A DNA stretch of 64,000 nucleotides from Streptomyces fungicidicus (GCF_003665435.1 NZ_CP023407.1:5815501-5879500); one strand, 5' to 3'. Shown: positions 37,471 to 46,918, numbered from the stretch's first letter. Notes: a model not told the origin generated them from the letters alone. Translations and numbers: made by a program.

Positions 37471-38562
37471 TTGAGTTCCACCTCCGTCTCCTCCGCGCTC
37501 GCCCCCTACGGCTGGGACGACGCCTGGGCCGGCGAGTTCGCCCCCTACGACGCCGAAGGGCTGCTGCCCGGGCGCGTGATCCGGGTCGACCGCGGCCAGT
37601 GCGATGTCGTCACCGCGGGCGGCACCCTGCGGGCCGACACCGCCTTCGTCACCCCGCACGACCCCCTGCGGGTCGTCTGCACGGGCGACTGGGTCGCCGT
37701 CGAACCCGGCGGCAACCCGCGCTACGTACGCGCGTATCTGCCACGCCGTACCGCCTTCGTGCGCTCCACCTCCTCCAAGCGGTCCGAGGGGCAGATCCTC
37801 GCCGCCAACGTCGACCACGCCGTCGTCGCCGTCTCCCTCGCCGTCGAACTCGACCTGGGCCGTATCGAACGCTTCCTGGCACTGGCCTGGGAGTCCGGGG
37901 CGCAGCCGGTGGTCGTCCTCACCAAGGCCGACCTCGTGCCGGACGCGGTGACCCGGGCGCACCTTGTCCAGGACGTGGAGACCAGCGCCCCGGGCGTGCC
38001 CGTGATCACCGTCAGCGCGCGCGACGGGGACGGCCTCGACGTCCTCGCCGCGATCACCGCCGGCGGTACGTCGGTGCTGCTCGGCCAGTCCGGGGCGGGC
38101 AAGTCCACCCTGGCCAACGCGCTCCTCGGCGAGGACGTGATGGACGTACGGGCCACCCGGGACGTCGACGGCAAGGGCCGGCACACCACCACCACCCGCA
38201 ACCTGCTGGCACTGCCCGGCGGGGGAGTCCTCATCGACACACCGGGACTGCGGGGCGTCGGCCTCTGGGACGCCGGAACCGGCGTCGGCCAGGTGTTCGC
38301 CGAGATCGAGGAGCTCGCCGAGGGCTGCCGCTTCCACGACTGCGCCCACGAGAACGAGCCGGGCTGCGCGGTCCTCGACGCCGTGGAGGGCGGCGCGCTG
38401 CCGCAGCGCCGCCTGGACAGCTACCGCAAGCTGCTCCGGGAGAACCAGTACATCGTCGCCAAGACCGACGCCAGGCTCCGCGCGGAGATCCGCAAGGACT
38501 GGAAGCGCAAGGGCGCAATCGGCAGGGCGGCGATGGAGGCCAAGCGGGGCCGCCTGCGGTAG
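37471..38562 (+). CDS. rsgA: Ribosome small-subunit-dependent GTPase A
   Basis: 363 residues. RsgA is a circularly permuted GTPase that helps the last steps of 30S assembly. The order of motifs is permuted: TKADL (G4) near 150 comes before GQSGAGKST (G1, near 208) and DTPG (G3). An N-terminal OB fold (VIRVDRGQCDVVTAGG) and a C-terminal zinc-binding segment (CRFHDCAHENEPGC) complete the family architecture. The start is TTG at 37471 with GAAGGG in front; homology supports it. A small leader ORF and promoter precede it. Confidence 0.94.
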   Translation: MSSTSVSSALAPYGWDDAWAGEFAPYDAEGLLPGRVIRVDRGQCDVVTAGGTLRADTAFVTPHDPLRVVCTGDWVAVEPGGNPRYVRAYLPRRTAFVRSTSSKRSEGQILAANVDHAVVAVSLAVELDLGRIERFLALAWESGAQPVVVLTKADLVPDAVTRAHLVQDVETSAPGVPVITVSARDGDGLDVLAAITAGGTSVLLGQSGAGKSTLANALLGEDVMDVRATRDVDGKGRHTTTTRNLLALPGGGVLIDTPGLRGVGLWDAGTGVGQVFAEIEELAEGCRFHDCAHENEPGCAVLDAVEGGALPQRRLDSYRKLLRENQYIVAKTDARLRAEIRKDWKRKGAIGRAAMEAKRGRLR

Positions 38563-38622
38563 CGCACCTCCCCGTCCGATTTCCGCCAGCCGGGACGCCC
38601 CGGCCGGCGGAGACTGGACGGT

Positions 38623-40014
38623 GTGAAGGACGAGGACAGCAGGTACCAGGCGGTGCGCAGCCGGGACGGCCGGTTCGACGGGGTGTTCTTCTTCGCCGTC
38701 GAGACGACCGGGATCTACTGCCGGCCCAGCTGCCCCGCCGTCACCCCCAAACGGCACAACGTGCGGTTCTTCCCGACCGCCGCCGCCGCGCAGGGCTCCG
38801 GGTTCCGGGCCTGCCGGCGGTGCCGCCCGGACGCCGTGCCCGGCTCCGCCGAATGGAACGTACGGGCCGACGTCGTCGGCCGGGCCGTGCGGCTGATCGC
38901 CGACGGCGTCGTCGACCGCGAGGGCGTCGCCGGACTCGCCGCACGGCTCGGCTACAGCGCCCGCCAGGTGCAGCGGCAGCTCACCGGCGAGCTCGGCGCC
39001 GGGCCGGTCGCGCTCGCCCGGGCCCAGCGCGCGCACGCCGCCCGGGTGCTGCTGCAGACCACCGGCCTGCCGGTCACCGAGATCGCCTTCGCCGCCGGAT
39101 TCGCCAGCGTGCGGCAGTTCAACGACACCGTACGGGCCGTGTACGCCACCACCCCCAGCGGGCTGCGCGCCGCCGCGCCCCGCCGCGGACGGACCGCGGC
39201 GCGCACCGCCACACCCTCCGCCGGGATCCCCCTGCGGCTCGCCCACCGCGGCCCCTACCAGGCGGGACACGTCTTCGACCTGCTGGAACGCGAGGCCGTC
39301 CCCGGCGTCGAGGAGGTGAGCGGCACGCCGGGCGCCCGCACCTACCGGCGCACCCTGCGGCTGCCCTACGGCACCGGCATCGCCGCCGTCGGCGAACGCC
39401 CGCACACCGGTCCCGGCGCCCACCCCGGCGGCTGGCTCGACGCCCGCGTCCACCTCACCGACCCCCGCGACCTGACCACCGCCGTACAACGGCTGCGGCG
39501 GCTGTTCGACCTGGACGCCGACCCGTACGCCGTCGACGAACGGCTCGGCGCGGACGCCCGGCTCGCCCCGCTGGTCGCCGCCCGCCCCGGGCTGCGCTCC
39601 CCGGGCGCCGCCGACCCGGAGGAGTTCGCGGTGCGCGCGCTGACCGGCCGCGACGAGGCCGCACGGCTGGTCCGGTGCCACGGCAAGCGGCTCGACGCCC
39701 CCTGCGGCCCCCTCACCCACCTGTTCCCCGAACCCGCCGCCCTCGCCGGGGCTGAGCCCGGCGGCACCCTGGGCGCGCTCGCCGCCGCCCTCGCCGACGG
39801 CACCGTCCTCCTCGGCCCCGGCGCGGACCGGGACGCCGCCCGCCTGGCCCTGGCCGCCGTCCCCGGCCTCGGCCCGCGTACCATCGCCGCGATCCGCACC
39901 CGCGCGCTCGGCGAGCCGGACGTGGCCCCGCCCGGCCCGGACCTTCCCGACAGCTGGCGCCCCTGGCGCTCGTACGCCCTGAACCACCTGCGCGCAGCAG
40001 GGGAGTTGGAGTGA
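38623..40014 (+). CDS. alkA: AdaA-AlkA fusion: methyl-phosphotriester sensor and 3-methyladenine glycosylase
   Basis: 463 residues. The Ada zinc domain is at the start (FFFAVETTGIYCRPSCPA and FRACRRCRPD, four cysteines; the first one accepts a methyl group from DNA phosphotriesters and turns the protein into an activator). An AraC-type helix-turn-helix follows (about 95-170; VTEIAFAAGFASVRQFNDTV), then AlkA_N and the HhH-GPD glycosylase (VPGLGPRTIAAIRTRAL, with the catalytic aspartate in PDSWRPWRSYA). It removes alkylated bases and controls the response. GTG start. The ogt gene follows directly, as in Mycobacterium. Confidence 0.95.
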   Translation: MKDEDSRYQAVRSRDGRFDGVFFFAVETTGIYCRPSCPAVTPKRHNVRFFPTAAAAQGSGFRACRRCRPDAVPGSAEWNVRADVVGRAVRLIADGVVDREGVAGLAARLGYSARQVQRQLTGELGAGPVALARAQRAHAARVLLQTTGLPVTEIAFAAGFASVRQFNDTVRAVYATTPSGLRAAAPRRGRTAARTATPSAGIPLRLAHRGPYQAGHVFDLLEREAVPGVEEVSGTPGARTYRRTLRLPYGTGIAAVGERPHTGPGAHPGGWLDARVHLTDPRDLTTAVQRLRRLFDLDADPYAVDERLGADARLAPLVAARPGLRSPGAADPEEFAVRALTGRDEAARLVRCHGKRLDAPCGPLTHLFPEPAALAGAEPGGTLGALAAALADGTVLLGPGADRDAARLALAAVPGLGPRTIAAIRTRALGEPDVAPPGPDLPDSWRPWRSYALNHLRAAGELE

Positions 40015-40016
40015 TC

Positions 40017-40517
40017 ATGACCGCCACCACGTACTGGACGAGCGTGGACAGCCCCGTCGGGCCGCTGCTGCTCACCGCCGCCCCGACCGGCGAGCTGACC
40101 TCGCTGTCCGTGCCCGGGCAGAAGGGCGGGCGCACCGTGCGCGACGACTGGCGGCCCGACCCCGGCCCGTTCCGCGAGGCCGCGCGGCAGCTCGCCGCGT
40201 ACTTCGCGGGAGACCTCGAGGAGTTCCGGCTGGCCGTGCGCACCGCCGGCACCCCCTTCCGGGAGAAGGTGTGGGACGCCCTCGACGCCGTCCCCTACGG
40301 CGCCACCGTGTCCTACGGCGAGATCGCCGCGCGGATCGGCGCGCCCCGGGCCGCCGTGCGCGCCGTCGGCGGCGCGATCGGCGCGAACCCCCTGCTCATC
40401 GTCCGCCCCTGCCACCGGGTGATCGGCGCGGACGGCTCGCTCACCGGGTACGCCGGGGGCCTGGAGCGGAAGGTGCGGCTGCTCACCCACGAGGGAGTAC
40501 TGCCCACGCCGCCGTGA
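40017..40517 (+). CDS. ogt: Methylated-DNA-[protein]-cysteine S-methyltransferase
   Basis: 166 residues from the ATG at 40017 (GTG 40011, overlapping the alkA stop, adds two). It repairs O6-methylguanine by moving the methyl group to the cysteine of IVRPCHRVIG (near 130). VPYGATVSYGEIAARIGAPRAAVRAVGGAI is the DNA-binding helix-turn-helix with arginine finger. It is translated with alkA and completes the adaptive alkylation response. The 3' end is seven bases from that of the DUF456 gene on the other strand. Confidence 0.96.
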   Translation: MTATTYWTSVDSPVGPLLLTAAPTGELTSLSVPGQKGGRTVRDDWRPDPGPFREAARQLAAYFAGDLEEFRLAVRTAGTPFREKVWDALDAVPYGATVSYGEIAARIGAPRAAVRAVGGAIGANPLLIVRPCHRVIGADGSLTGYAGGLERKVRLLTHEGVLPTPP

Positions 40518-40524
40518 GCGCGGG

Positions 40525-41007
40525 TCAGCCCCAGAACACCGCGCCCAGCCATGCCGCCGTGATCAGCTGGCAGGCGAACAGCTCCGTCAGCACGCTCCAG
40601 CCGCCCGAGCGCATCACCGTACGGGTCGCCGCGGCCGCCTCGCCGCGCCGGCCCAGCCGGAGCCGCTCGCGGACGTAGACCCCGGCGAGGAACCCGGGGA
40701 CCGCGCCGGCCACCGGCAGCAGCACGAAGCCGAGGAACGAGCCGCAGCCCGCGTAGGCGAGCGTCCGGCCGTCGTAGCCCGCCGCGCGCAGCCGGCGGGA
40801 CGGCAGCGCCCAGCGCACCGCCCGGGACAGCAACAGCAGGACGGTCGCCCCCACCAGCACCCACCAGGCGACGGGCCGCGGATCCTTCAGCGCCCACCAC
40901 AGCACCCCGGCCCACACCAGCCATGATCCGGGCACCCCTGGCAGCAGCACTCCGCACAGTCCGAGCAGGAGCACCAGTCCGGCGAGCAGGAGGTCCCACG
41001 CTCCCAT
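40525..41007 (-). CDS. DUF456 membrane protein
   Basis: 160 residues. The opening LLLAGLVLLLGLCGVLLPGVPGSWLVWAG is the DUF456 signature; four or five hydrophobic segments with glycine-rich turns follow (FLGFVLLPVAGAVPGFLAGVYVRERLR). Function unknown for the family. The ATG at 41007 is the start of homology, though the frame is open upstream. Transcribed convergently with ogt. Confidence 0.88.
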   Translation of the reverse strand: MGAWDLLLAGLVLLLGLCGVLLPGVPGSWLVWAGVLWWALKDPRPVAWWVLVGATVLLLLSRAVRWALPSRRLRAAGYDGRTLAYAGCGSFLGFVLLPVAGAVPGFLAGVYVRERLRLGRRGEAAAATRTVMRSGGWSVLTELFACQLITAAWLGAVFWG

Positions 41008-41183
41008 TCGTCCAGGGTGCCGGAGGCGGGGAGGCGGCGCAGAACGGGACGGCCCGCCCCCGCCGGCGCCCGTCGCACAGCCGTCCCGCCGTTCACCCGA
41101 CGGGCCGCCCCGGACGCGACGCCGGGCGGGGATTTTCCCGATGCCCCGTTTGCATCCGGCCCTCGCGGTGGACAATTGGGGGC

Positions 41184-42638
41184 ATGAGCCAGCAGGGGGG
41201 AAGGCCCACCGGTCCCGAGGACGACTGGTGGGGGCAGCTGTACGACGACGGCACCGGTGACACGGGCCCCGCACCGGCGCCCGACTCCCTGGACGACCGC
41301 TTCGCCTCGGCGTCCGGCACCCTGGACGCGGGCGGCCCCGCCCCGGCCGGCGCACCCCCGGCCCCTGCGGTCCCCGCCCCCCGGCCGGCCCCCGCCGGTC
41401 CGCCGGACCTGCCGCCGCGCGCCCCCTGGGAGCCCCCGGGCTCCTCGTCCCCGGGCCCGGTGACGTTCCCCGCCAGGCCCTCCCGGCCGCCCGAGCCCCC
41501 ACCACGGCCGGCGTCCGACCCGCCACCGCCTCCCGCCGCCCCCACCACCGGCCGGGCCCTCGGCGCCTGGACCCCGGCCACGGCGCCGCCGCCACCGCCC
41601 GCGGCCCCGCCGGCGGGCGACGCCCCCGCGGGCCCCCGCGCCTCCCGTCTCGAACCGCTCCCGGACCCGCCCCCGTCCCGCGGCTACGTGGGTTCCCGGC
41701 CGCCCACCTACGACGCCGAGCCCACCGCCCTCCCCGAGACCGACCCCGACGACCCCGGCGATCCGGTCCCGGACACCGTGCTCGACGGCGCCCGCTACGG
41801 GGCCTGCACCCTGCGCGCCGCCTCCGTGCGCGGCGACTCCGCCCGCTACCGGGGCGAGCCGCGCCGCGACGCGCTGCTGACCGCGCGGTTCGGCACCGGC
41901 GAGCAGGCCCTCGTCCTGGTGGCCCTGGCGACCGGCGCCCGCACCGCGCCCGGCGCGCACCGGGCCGCCGCCGACGCCTGCCGGTGGATCGGCGCGGCGG
42001 TGGGCCGCAGCCACGCCCGCCTCGTCGACGACCTCAGGGCGGCCCGGCGCGGCGACCTCAAGTCCGGCCTGCACCGTCTCACCGACCGCAGCCTCGGCAG
42101 GCTCCGCGCCGACGCGGCCGAGCAGGGCCTCGACCCCGGCCTCCACACGGCCACCCTGCGCTGCCTGCTGCTGCCCGCCGACCCCGAGTGCCGCACCCGG
42201 GTCTTCTTCGGCGTGGGCCCCGGCGGGCTGTTCCGGCTGCGGGAGGGGGAGTGGCAGGACATCGAACCGGAGGCCGCCGACGTGCGGGGCGCACCCGTGG
42301 CCGGTTTCGGCTCGCCGCCCTCCGAGACCCCCGGGGGCGACCGCCTCACCATGGACCTGGGCATCCCCACACCGCCCAGCCCGTACGAGCCGGCCCCCGA
42401 ACCGCCCCGCGAACCGTTCCGCTTCCGGACCTCCGTAGCCCGGCCGGGTGACACCCTGCTGATGTGCGGCACCGGTCTCGCCGACCCCCTGCGCGGCGAG
42501 CGGGACCTGCGCGCGCACCTCGCCGACCGGTGGTCGGGGCCCGAACCGCCCGGCCTCGCCGCGTTCCTCGCCGACACCCAGGTACGGGTCAAGGGATACG
42601 CCGACGACCGTACGGCCGTCGCCGTTTGGGAGGCGTGA
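41184..42638 (+). CDS. PP2C-like protein, probably catalytically degenerate
   Basis: 484 residues. The first 200 are Pro/Ala-rich and disordered. The C-terminal part follows the PP2C fold: ASVRGDSARYRGEPRRDAL, VFFGVGPGGLFRLREG, and DDRTAVAVW at the end. Yet two key metal-binding aspartates are replaced: the DG of motif 2 (usually VADGMGG) reads VALATGART, and the SDG motif reads MCGTGLAD. It is therefore likely a pseudophosphatase with a regulatory role. GACAAT seven bases before the ATG could be a -10 box. No kinase gene is adjacent. Confidence 0.82.
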   Translation: MSQQGGRPTGPEDDWWGQLYDDGTGDTGPAPAPDSLDDRFASASGTLDAGGPAPAGAPPAPAVPAPRPAPAGPPDLPPRAPWEPPGSSSPGPVTFPARPSRPPEPPPRPASDPPPPPAAPTTGRALGAWTPATAPPPPPAAPPAGDAPAGPRASRLEPLPDPPPSRGYVGSRPPTYDAEPTALPETDPDDPGDPVPDTVLDGARYGACTLRAASVRGDSARYRGEPRRDALLTARFGTGEQALVLVALATGARTAPGAHRAAADACRWIGAAVGRSHARLVDDLRAARRGDLKSGLHRLTDRSLGRLRADAAEQGLDPGLHTATLRCLLLPADPECRTRVFFGVGPGGLFRLREGEWQDIEPEAADVRGAPVAGFGSPPSETPGGDRLTMDLGIPTPPSPYEPAPEPPREPFRFRTSVARPGDTLLMCGTGLADPLRGERDLRAHLADRWSGPEPPGLAAFLADTQVRVKGYADDRTAVAVWEA

Positions 42639-42704
42639 GCGCGCCCGGTGTGACTACATGGAACCCTCCAGGCATGTTCCACACCCGAGGGGCAGACGGA
42701 ACCC

Positions 42705-44447
42705 ATGGTCAAACAGAACGTCGCGGAACAGTTCGTCGACATCCTCACCCGCGCGGGAGTCAAACGCCTCTACGGCGTCGTCGGCGACAGCCTCAACCCC
42801 GTCGTCGACGCCGTGCGCCGTAACTCCGCCATCGACTGGGTCCACGTCCGGCACGAGGAGACCGCCGCCTTCGCCGCCGGAGCCGAGGCCCAGATCACCG
42901 GCAGGCTGGGCGCCTGCGCCGGCTCCTGCGGGCCCGGAAACCTGCACCTCATCAACGGCCTCTACGACGCCCACCGTTCCATGGCCCCCGTCCTCGCCCT
43001 CGCCTCGCACATCCCGTCCAGCGAGATCGGCCTGGGCTACTTCCAGGAGACCCACCCCGACCAGCTGTTCCGCGAGTGCAGCCACTACAGCGAGATGATC
43101 TCCAGCCCGCAGCAGATGCCCCGGCTGCTGCAGACGGCCATCCAGCACGCCGTCGGCCGTTCCGGCGTCAGCGTCGTCACCCTCCCGGGCGACATCGCCG
43201 ACCATGCCGCCCCCGAGAAGCCCGCCGAGACCGCCCTCGTCACCTCCCGGCCCACGGTCCGCCCCGGCGACGCCGAGATCGACCGGCTGGTCGACATGAT
43301 CGACGAGGCCGAGAAGGTCACGCTGTTCTGCGGCGCCGGCACGAAGGGCGCGCACGCCGAGGTCATGGAGTTCGCGCAGAAGATCAAGTCCCCGGTGGGG
43401 CACGCCCTGCGCGGCAAGGAGTGGATCCAGTACGACAACCCGTACGACGTCGGCATGAGCGGACTGCTCGGCTACGGCGCCGCCTACGAGGCCACCCACG
43501 AGTGCGACCTGCTGATCCTGCTCGGCACCGACTTCCCGTACAACGCCTTCCTCCCCGACGACGTGAGGATCGTCCAGGTCGACGTGCGGCCCGAGAACCT
43601 CGGCCGGCGCTCCAAGCTGGACCTCGCGGTGTGGGGCGACGTGAAGGAGACGCTGAACTGCCTGACGCCCAGGATCCGCACCAAGGACAACCGCAGGTTC
43701 CTCGACCGGATGCTGAAGAAGCACGCGGACGCGCTGGAGGGGGTGGTGAAGGCGTACACGCGGAAGGTGGAGAAGCATGTGCCGATCCACCCCGAGTACG
43801 TGGCGTCCGTACTGGACGAGATGGCCGACGACGACGCCGTGTTCACCGTCGACACCGGTATGTGCAACGTCTGGGCGGCCCGCTACATCTCGCCCAACGG
43901 CCGCCGCAGGGTGATCGGTTCCTTCTCGCACGGCTCGATGGCGAACGCCCTGCCCATGGCGATCGGGGCGCAGTTCACCGACCGGGGCCGGCAGGTCGTG
44001 TCGATGTCCGGCGACGGCGGATTCACCATGATGATGGGGGACTTCCTCACCCTGGTGCAGTACGACCTGCCGGTGAAGGTGATCCTGTTCAACAACTCCT
44101 CGCTCAGCATGGTGGAGTTGGAGATGCTGGTCGCCGGACTGCCCTCGTACGGGACCGCCATGAAGAACCCCGACTTCGCCGCCGTCGCCCGCGCGTGCGG
44201 AGCGCACGGGGTGCGGGTGGAGAAGCCGAAGGAACTCGCCGGGGCCCTGAAGTCCGCGTTCAAGCACAAGGGCCCGGCCCTGGTCGACATCGTCACCGAT
44301 CCCAACGCGCTGTCCATCCCGCCGAAGATCAGCAAGGAGATGGTGACCGGATTCGCGCTGTCCGCCTCCAAGATGGTGCTGGACGGCGGGGTCGGCCGGA
44401 TGGTGCAGATGGCCCGGTCCAACCTGCGCAACGTGCCCCGTCCGTAG
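42705..44447 (+). CDS. poxB: Pyruvate dehydrogenase (quinone)/ThDP-dependent oxidase
   Basis: 580 residues with three domains: ThDP Pyr domain (catalytic Glu in VRHEETAAFAAGAEA), central FAD/Rossmann-like domain (VTLFCGAGTKG, DLLILLGTDFP) and ThDP PP domain with GDGGFTMMMG to FNNSS as the Mg-ThDP motif. The sequence matches PoxB-like enzymes that convert pyruvate to acetate and CO2 and pass electrons to quinone at the membrane; the C-terminus (MVLDGGVGRMVQMARSNL) is the segment that would bind lipid. Acetolactate synthase is excluded by the sequence context. Convergent with the next gene, six bases apart. Confidence 0.93.
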   Translation: MVKQNVAEQFVDILTRAGVKRLYGVVGDSLNPVVDAVRRNSAIDWVHVRHEETAAFAAGAEAQITGRLGACAGSCGPGNLHLINGLYDAHRSMAPVLALASHIPSSEIGLGYFQETHPDQLFRECSHYSEMISSPQQMPRLLQTAIQHAVGRSGVSVVTLPGDIADHAAPEKPAETALVTSRPTVRPGDAEIDRLVDMIDEAEKVTLFCGAGTKGAHAEVMEFAQKIKSPVGHALRGKEWIQYDNPYDVGMSGLLGYGAAYEATHECDLLILLGTDFPYNAFLPDDVRIVQVDVRPENLGRRSKLDLAVWGDVKETLNCLTPRIRTKDNRRFLDRMLKKHADALEGVVKAYTRKVEKHVPIHPEYVASVLDEMADDDAVFTVDTGMCNVWAARYISPNGRRRVIGSFSHGSMANALPMAIGAQFTDRGRQVVSMSGDGGFTMMMGDFLTLVQYDLPVKVILFNNSSLSMVELEMLVAGLPSYGTAMKNPDFAAVARACGAHGVRVEKPKELAGALKSAFKHKGPALVDIVTDPNALSIPPKISKEMVTGFALSASKMVLDGGVGRMVQMARSNLRNVPRP

Positions 44448-44453
44448 GCCGGT

Positions 44454-46040
44454 TCACCCGGTGCGGGGCCGCCACTCGCGTGCCGAGGTGTCGTACTCGT
44501 AGCGGGGCAGGCCCGCCAGGCCGCTGGTGCGGAACGGACGGCCGTCGTCGTCGATCCGGACCGTGCCGGTGCGGCCCTGCGAGGACCAGTCCAGCTCCAG
44601 GTACCAGCGGCAGTCGCAGTGCGCGGTCCGGGCGGTGACGAGCAGCACCTCCGGGTCGGTGGCGGACACCCGGTAGGGCATCCGCACGGCCGGGATCGGC
44701 GTACCGGCGTCGTTGCCCGGGACCGCGCGGGCGAGGGGCCGGTCCTTGTCCAGGTCCACGTCGAAGTAGCGCGGGGTGAGCGCGCCGCCGCAGCCCTGGT
44801 CCATGGCGTACGCGTTGCCCGGCGCGGGGTCCGCGCGGCCGGCCACGCGGACGCGCAGCGCGGTGAGGACGACGGCCGTCTCGGAGGTCCCCTGCACCGA
44901 CAGCTGCACCGTCGTCCCGCCGCCGTGCACGGCCGACTGGGTCTCCGCCCAGGTCCGGGCGTCCTGCGGGGCCGGGGGCGGCGGGACCTGCTCCGGGGGC
45001 CTGGCGACGACGTAGTCGTGCCCGCACCCGTACGCCCAGACGTGGGAGTCGGCTGACCAGGCGAGGACCGGCGGCGCGGCGGTGGCGGAGTCCTCCGCGG
45101 GGGCGGTCGTGGCCGGGCCCCGCCGCGGACCGGCGGTGGTCGCGCCGCCCTTCGGAGCCGCGGAGCCGGACGGCGAGGGTGAGGGGGAGGGCGAGGCGGA
45201 GCGGCTCCGGGACGCCTCGGGGGAACCGCTCGCCGCGGGCGCGCCGGGTGACACGTCCGGGGGACCGCTCCCGGCGGACGCCCCCCGGTCGTCCGGCAGC
45301 GCGGACAGACTCCCCACGGTGGCCAGCAGCGCACAGGCGGCGGCCAGCGCGACCGCCACCCGCTTCCGCCGCCGGTACCAGGGCCGCCGCCCGCCCACCG
45401 AACCGCCCACGCGGGCGACTTGCCCGGTGGCCGGGGCGGTGGAGGGCTCGGCGCGGGGAACGCTCGGGTGCGCCGCCTCCCCGGTGTCCGGGCCCGGGCT
45501 GGCCCCGAGGTCGGGGGCGGATCCAGCGGCCGGGGTGGAGCGGGACTCGGCGTGCGGACTGCTCGGAGGCGCGGCCTTCTCGGCGTCCTGGCCCGAGTCG
45601 GCATCCGGGCTGGGGCCGGGGCGCGGGACGGAGCGGGAAGCCGGGCGGGGGGCAGGGGCCGGGGCGGAGCGGGGCTCGGGGTGGGGAACGCTCGGGTGCG
45701 CCGCATCCCCGGTGTCCGGGGCCGGGCCGGATTCGGGGTTCGTGCCGGAGCGGTGCTCCGCGGGAGGCGGGGTGTGCGGGCGTTGGCGGGTTTCCATCGC
45801 GCGGAGCCAGCGGTGGTGGAGGTCCAGCCGCTCCGCCCGCGACGCACCGCACAGGACGGCGAACCGCTCCACCGGCGCGAACTCGACGGGCACCGTGTCG
45901 CCCGCGCAGTAGCGGTGCAGCGTCGAGGTGTTCATGTTCAGGCGCCGGGCCAGCGAGCCGTAACTGCGGTCCGTGCGTTCCTTCAGTTCCCGCAGCAGCC
46001 TCGCGAACTCAGCCACGTCGTCCTGTGCCGACACCGTCAC
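44454..46040 (-). CDS. Membrane-anchored XRE/HTH protein with Pro-rich repeats
   Basis: 528 residues from GTG 46040 (GTG 46034 is the alternative). The N-terminal helix-turn-helix (about 10-70) has YGSLARRLNMNTSTLHRYC. A low-complexity segment with three imperfect copies of the pattern D-T-G-x-A-A-H-P-S-V-P follows (about 100-210), then one transmembrane helix (VAVALAAACALLATVGSLSAL) and a Ser/Pro/Thr linker. The outer C-terminal domain contains cysteines in WAYGCGHDYV, MDQGCGGAL and HCDCRWYLEL. It is a one-protein transmembrane regulator, with an external domain that may sense a ligand. Confidence 0.85.
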   Translation of the reverse strand: MTVSAQDDVAEFARLLRELKERTDRSYGSLARRLNMNTSTLHRYCAGDTVPVEFAPVERFAVLCGASRAERLDLHHRWLRAMETRQRPHTPPPAEHRSGTNPESGPAPDTGDAAHPSVPHPEPRSAPAPAPRPASRSVPRPGPSPDADSGQDAEKAAPPSSPHAESRSTPAAGSAPDLGASPGPDTGEAAHPSVPRAEPSTAPATGQVARVGGSVGGRRPWYRRRKRVAVALAAACALLATVGSLSALPDDRGASAGSGPPDVSPGAPAASGSPEASRSRSASPSPSPSPSGSAAPKGGATTAGPRRGPATTAPAEDSATAAPPVLAWSADSHVWAYGCGHDYVVARPPEQVPPPPAPQDARTWAETQSAVHGGGTTVQLSVQGTSETAVVLTALRVRVAGRADPAPGNAYAMDQGCGGALTPRYFDVDLDKDRPLARAVPGNDAGTPIPAVRMPYRVSATDPEVLLVTARTAHCDCRWYLELDWSSQGRTGTVRIDDDGRPFRTSGLAGLPRYEYDTSAREWRPRTG

Positions 46041-46285
46041 CCCGCACTCGAAATGGACCGGCCCGGGCCCCGGGACGGCATCCCAGGCACCCCATGTATC
46101 TGCACGTCGGAGGGGCTGGGATGGTTCCATGCCGGCGGATCCGGCGACGAGGCTTGCGTCCCCCTCCCGACGCGGCCGATGCTCTTGGCACCGCGAACCG
46201 CCCCGACGGCCACCCGAAGCACCGGCCGGTCCGTCACGGCGCACCGCACCGCCATTCCACCACGCACATCCCACGGGGGACACCC

Positions 46286-46918
46286 ATGCCCAGGCCCGCC
46301 CGCGCCGCCACCCTCGCGACGCTCACCGTCGCCGTACTCGCCGCCGGCACGGCACTCACCGCGCCCGCCGGCGCCGCCCCGGAGAAGACCGCCCCGCGGT
46401 CCGCCGCACCCAGGTTCCTCGCGGCCTCCGAACTGCCCCCGCACCCGTGGTCCGCCTGGACCGCGAGCCCGGTCGCCGACGGCTTCCCGGTGGAGCTCGC
46501 CTTCTGCCTGGGCGAGGGCGTACCGGCGTACGACTACCGGCACCGCGTCTTCCACACCGAGCTGGACACCGGCGCCGTACAGGTCACCGTCGTCACCGGC
46601 TCCGCCGCCAAGGGCAAGGCGCTGGCCGCCCTGCTGGACGAGGAGATCCGCGGCTGCGCCGCCCGGATCGAGCGGACCGACCGCGACACCGAGGCCGAGG
46701 GCCGGTACTACGGCTCGCTGCCGGTCGAGGAGGGCGCCGAGGTGCACGGACTGCACACCGAGACCTCCTGGGGCGCCACGGACGTCCATCTGCTCTCCGT
46801 GGGACGGGACGGGAGGACCGTGACCGTCGTCGGCTGGGGACAGATGGGCGACTTCGGCGACGCCCCGGTGAGCGCGTTCAAGAAGACGACCAGGAAGGCC
46901 GTCGAGAAGCTGTACTGA
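46286..46918 (+). CDS. Secreted hypothetical protein
   Basis: 210 residues with a signal peptide (about 1-30, LATLTVAVLAAGTALTAPAGAA). The mature part has no domain I can name; it is about 180 residues with cysteines in LAFCLGEGV and EIRGCAARI that could form a disulfide, and ends in a basic helix. Divergent from the membrane-anchored HTH gene with a 245-base gap, so the latter may control it. The ATG is placed at the start of the signal peptide; upstream frame is open but shows other composition. Confidence 0.82.
   Translation: MPRPARAATLATLTVAVLAAGTALTAPAGAAPEKTAPRSAAPRFLAASELPPHPWSAWTASPVADGFPVELAFCLGEGVPAYDYRHRVFHTELDTGAVQVTVVTGSAAKGKALAALLDEEIRGCAARIERTDRDTEAEGRYYGSLPVEEGAEVHGLHTETSWGATDVHLLSVGRDGRTVTVVGWGQMGDFGDAPVSAFKKTTRKAVEKLY

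Noticed and set aside
42705-44447. poxB as acetolactate synthase
   Set aside because: No adjacent small subunit gene, and the sequence is of the pyruvate oxidase/dehydrogenase type with the C-terminal membrane-binding region.
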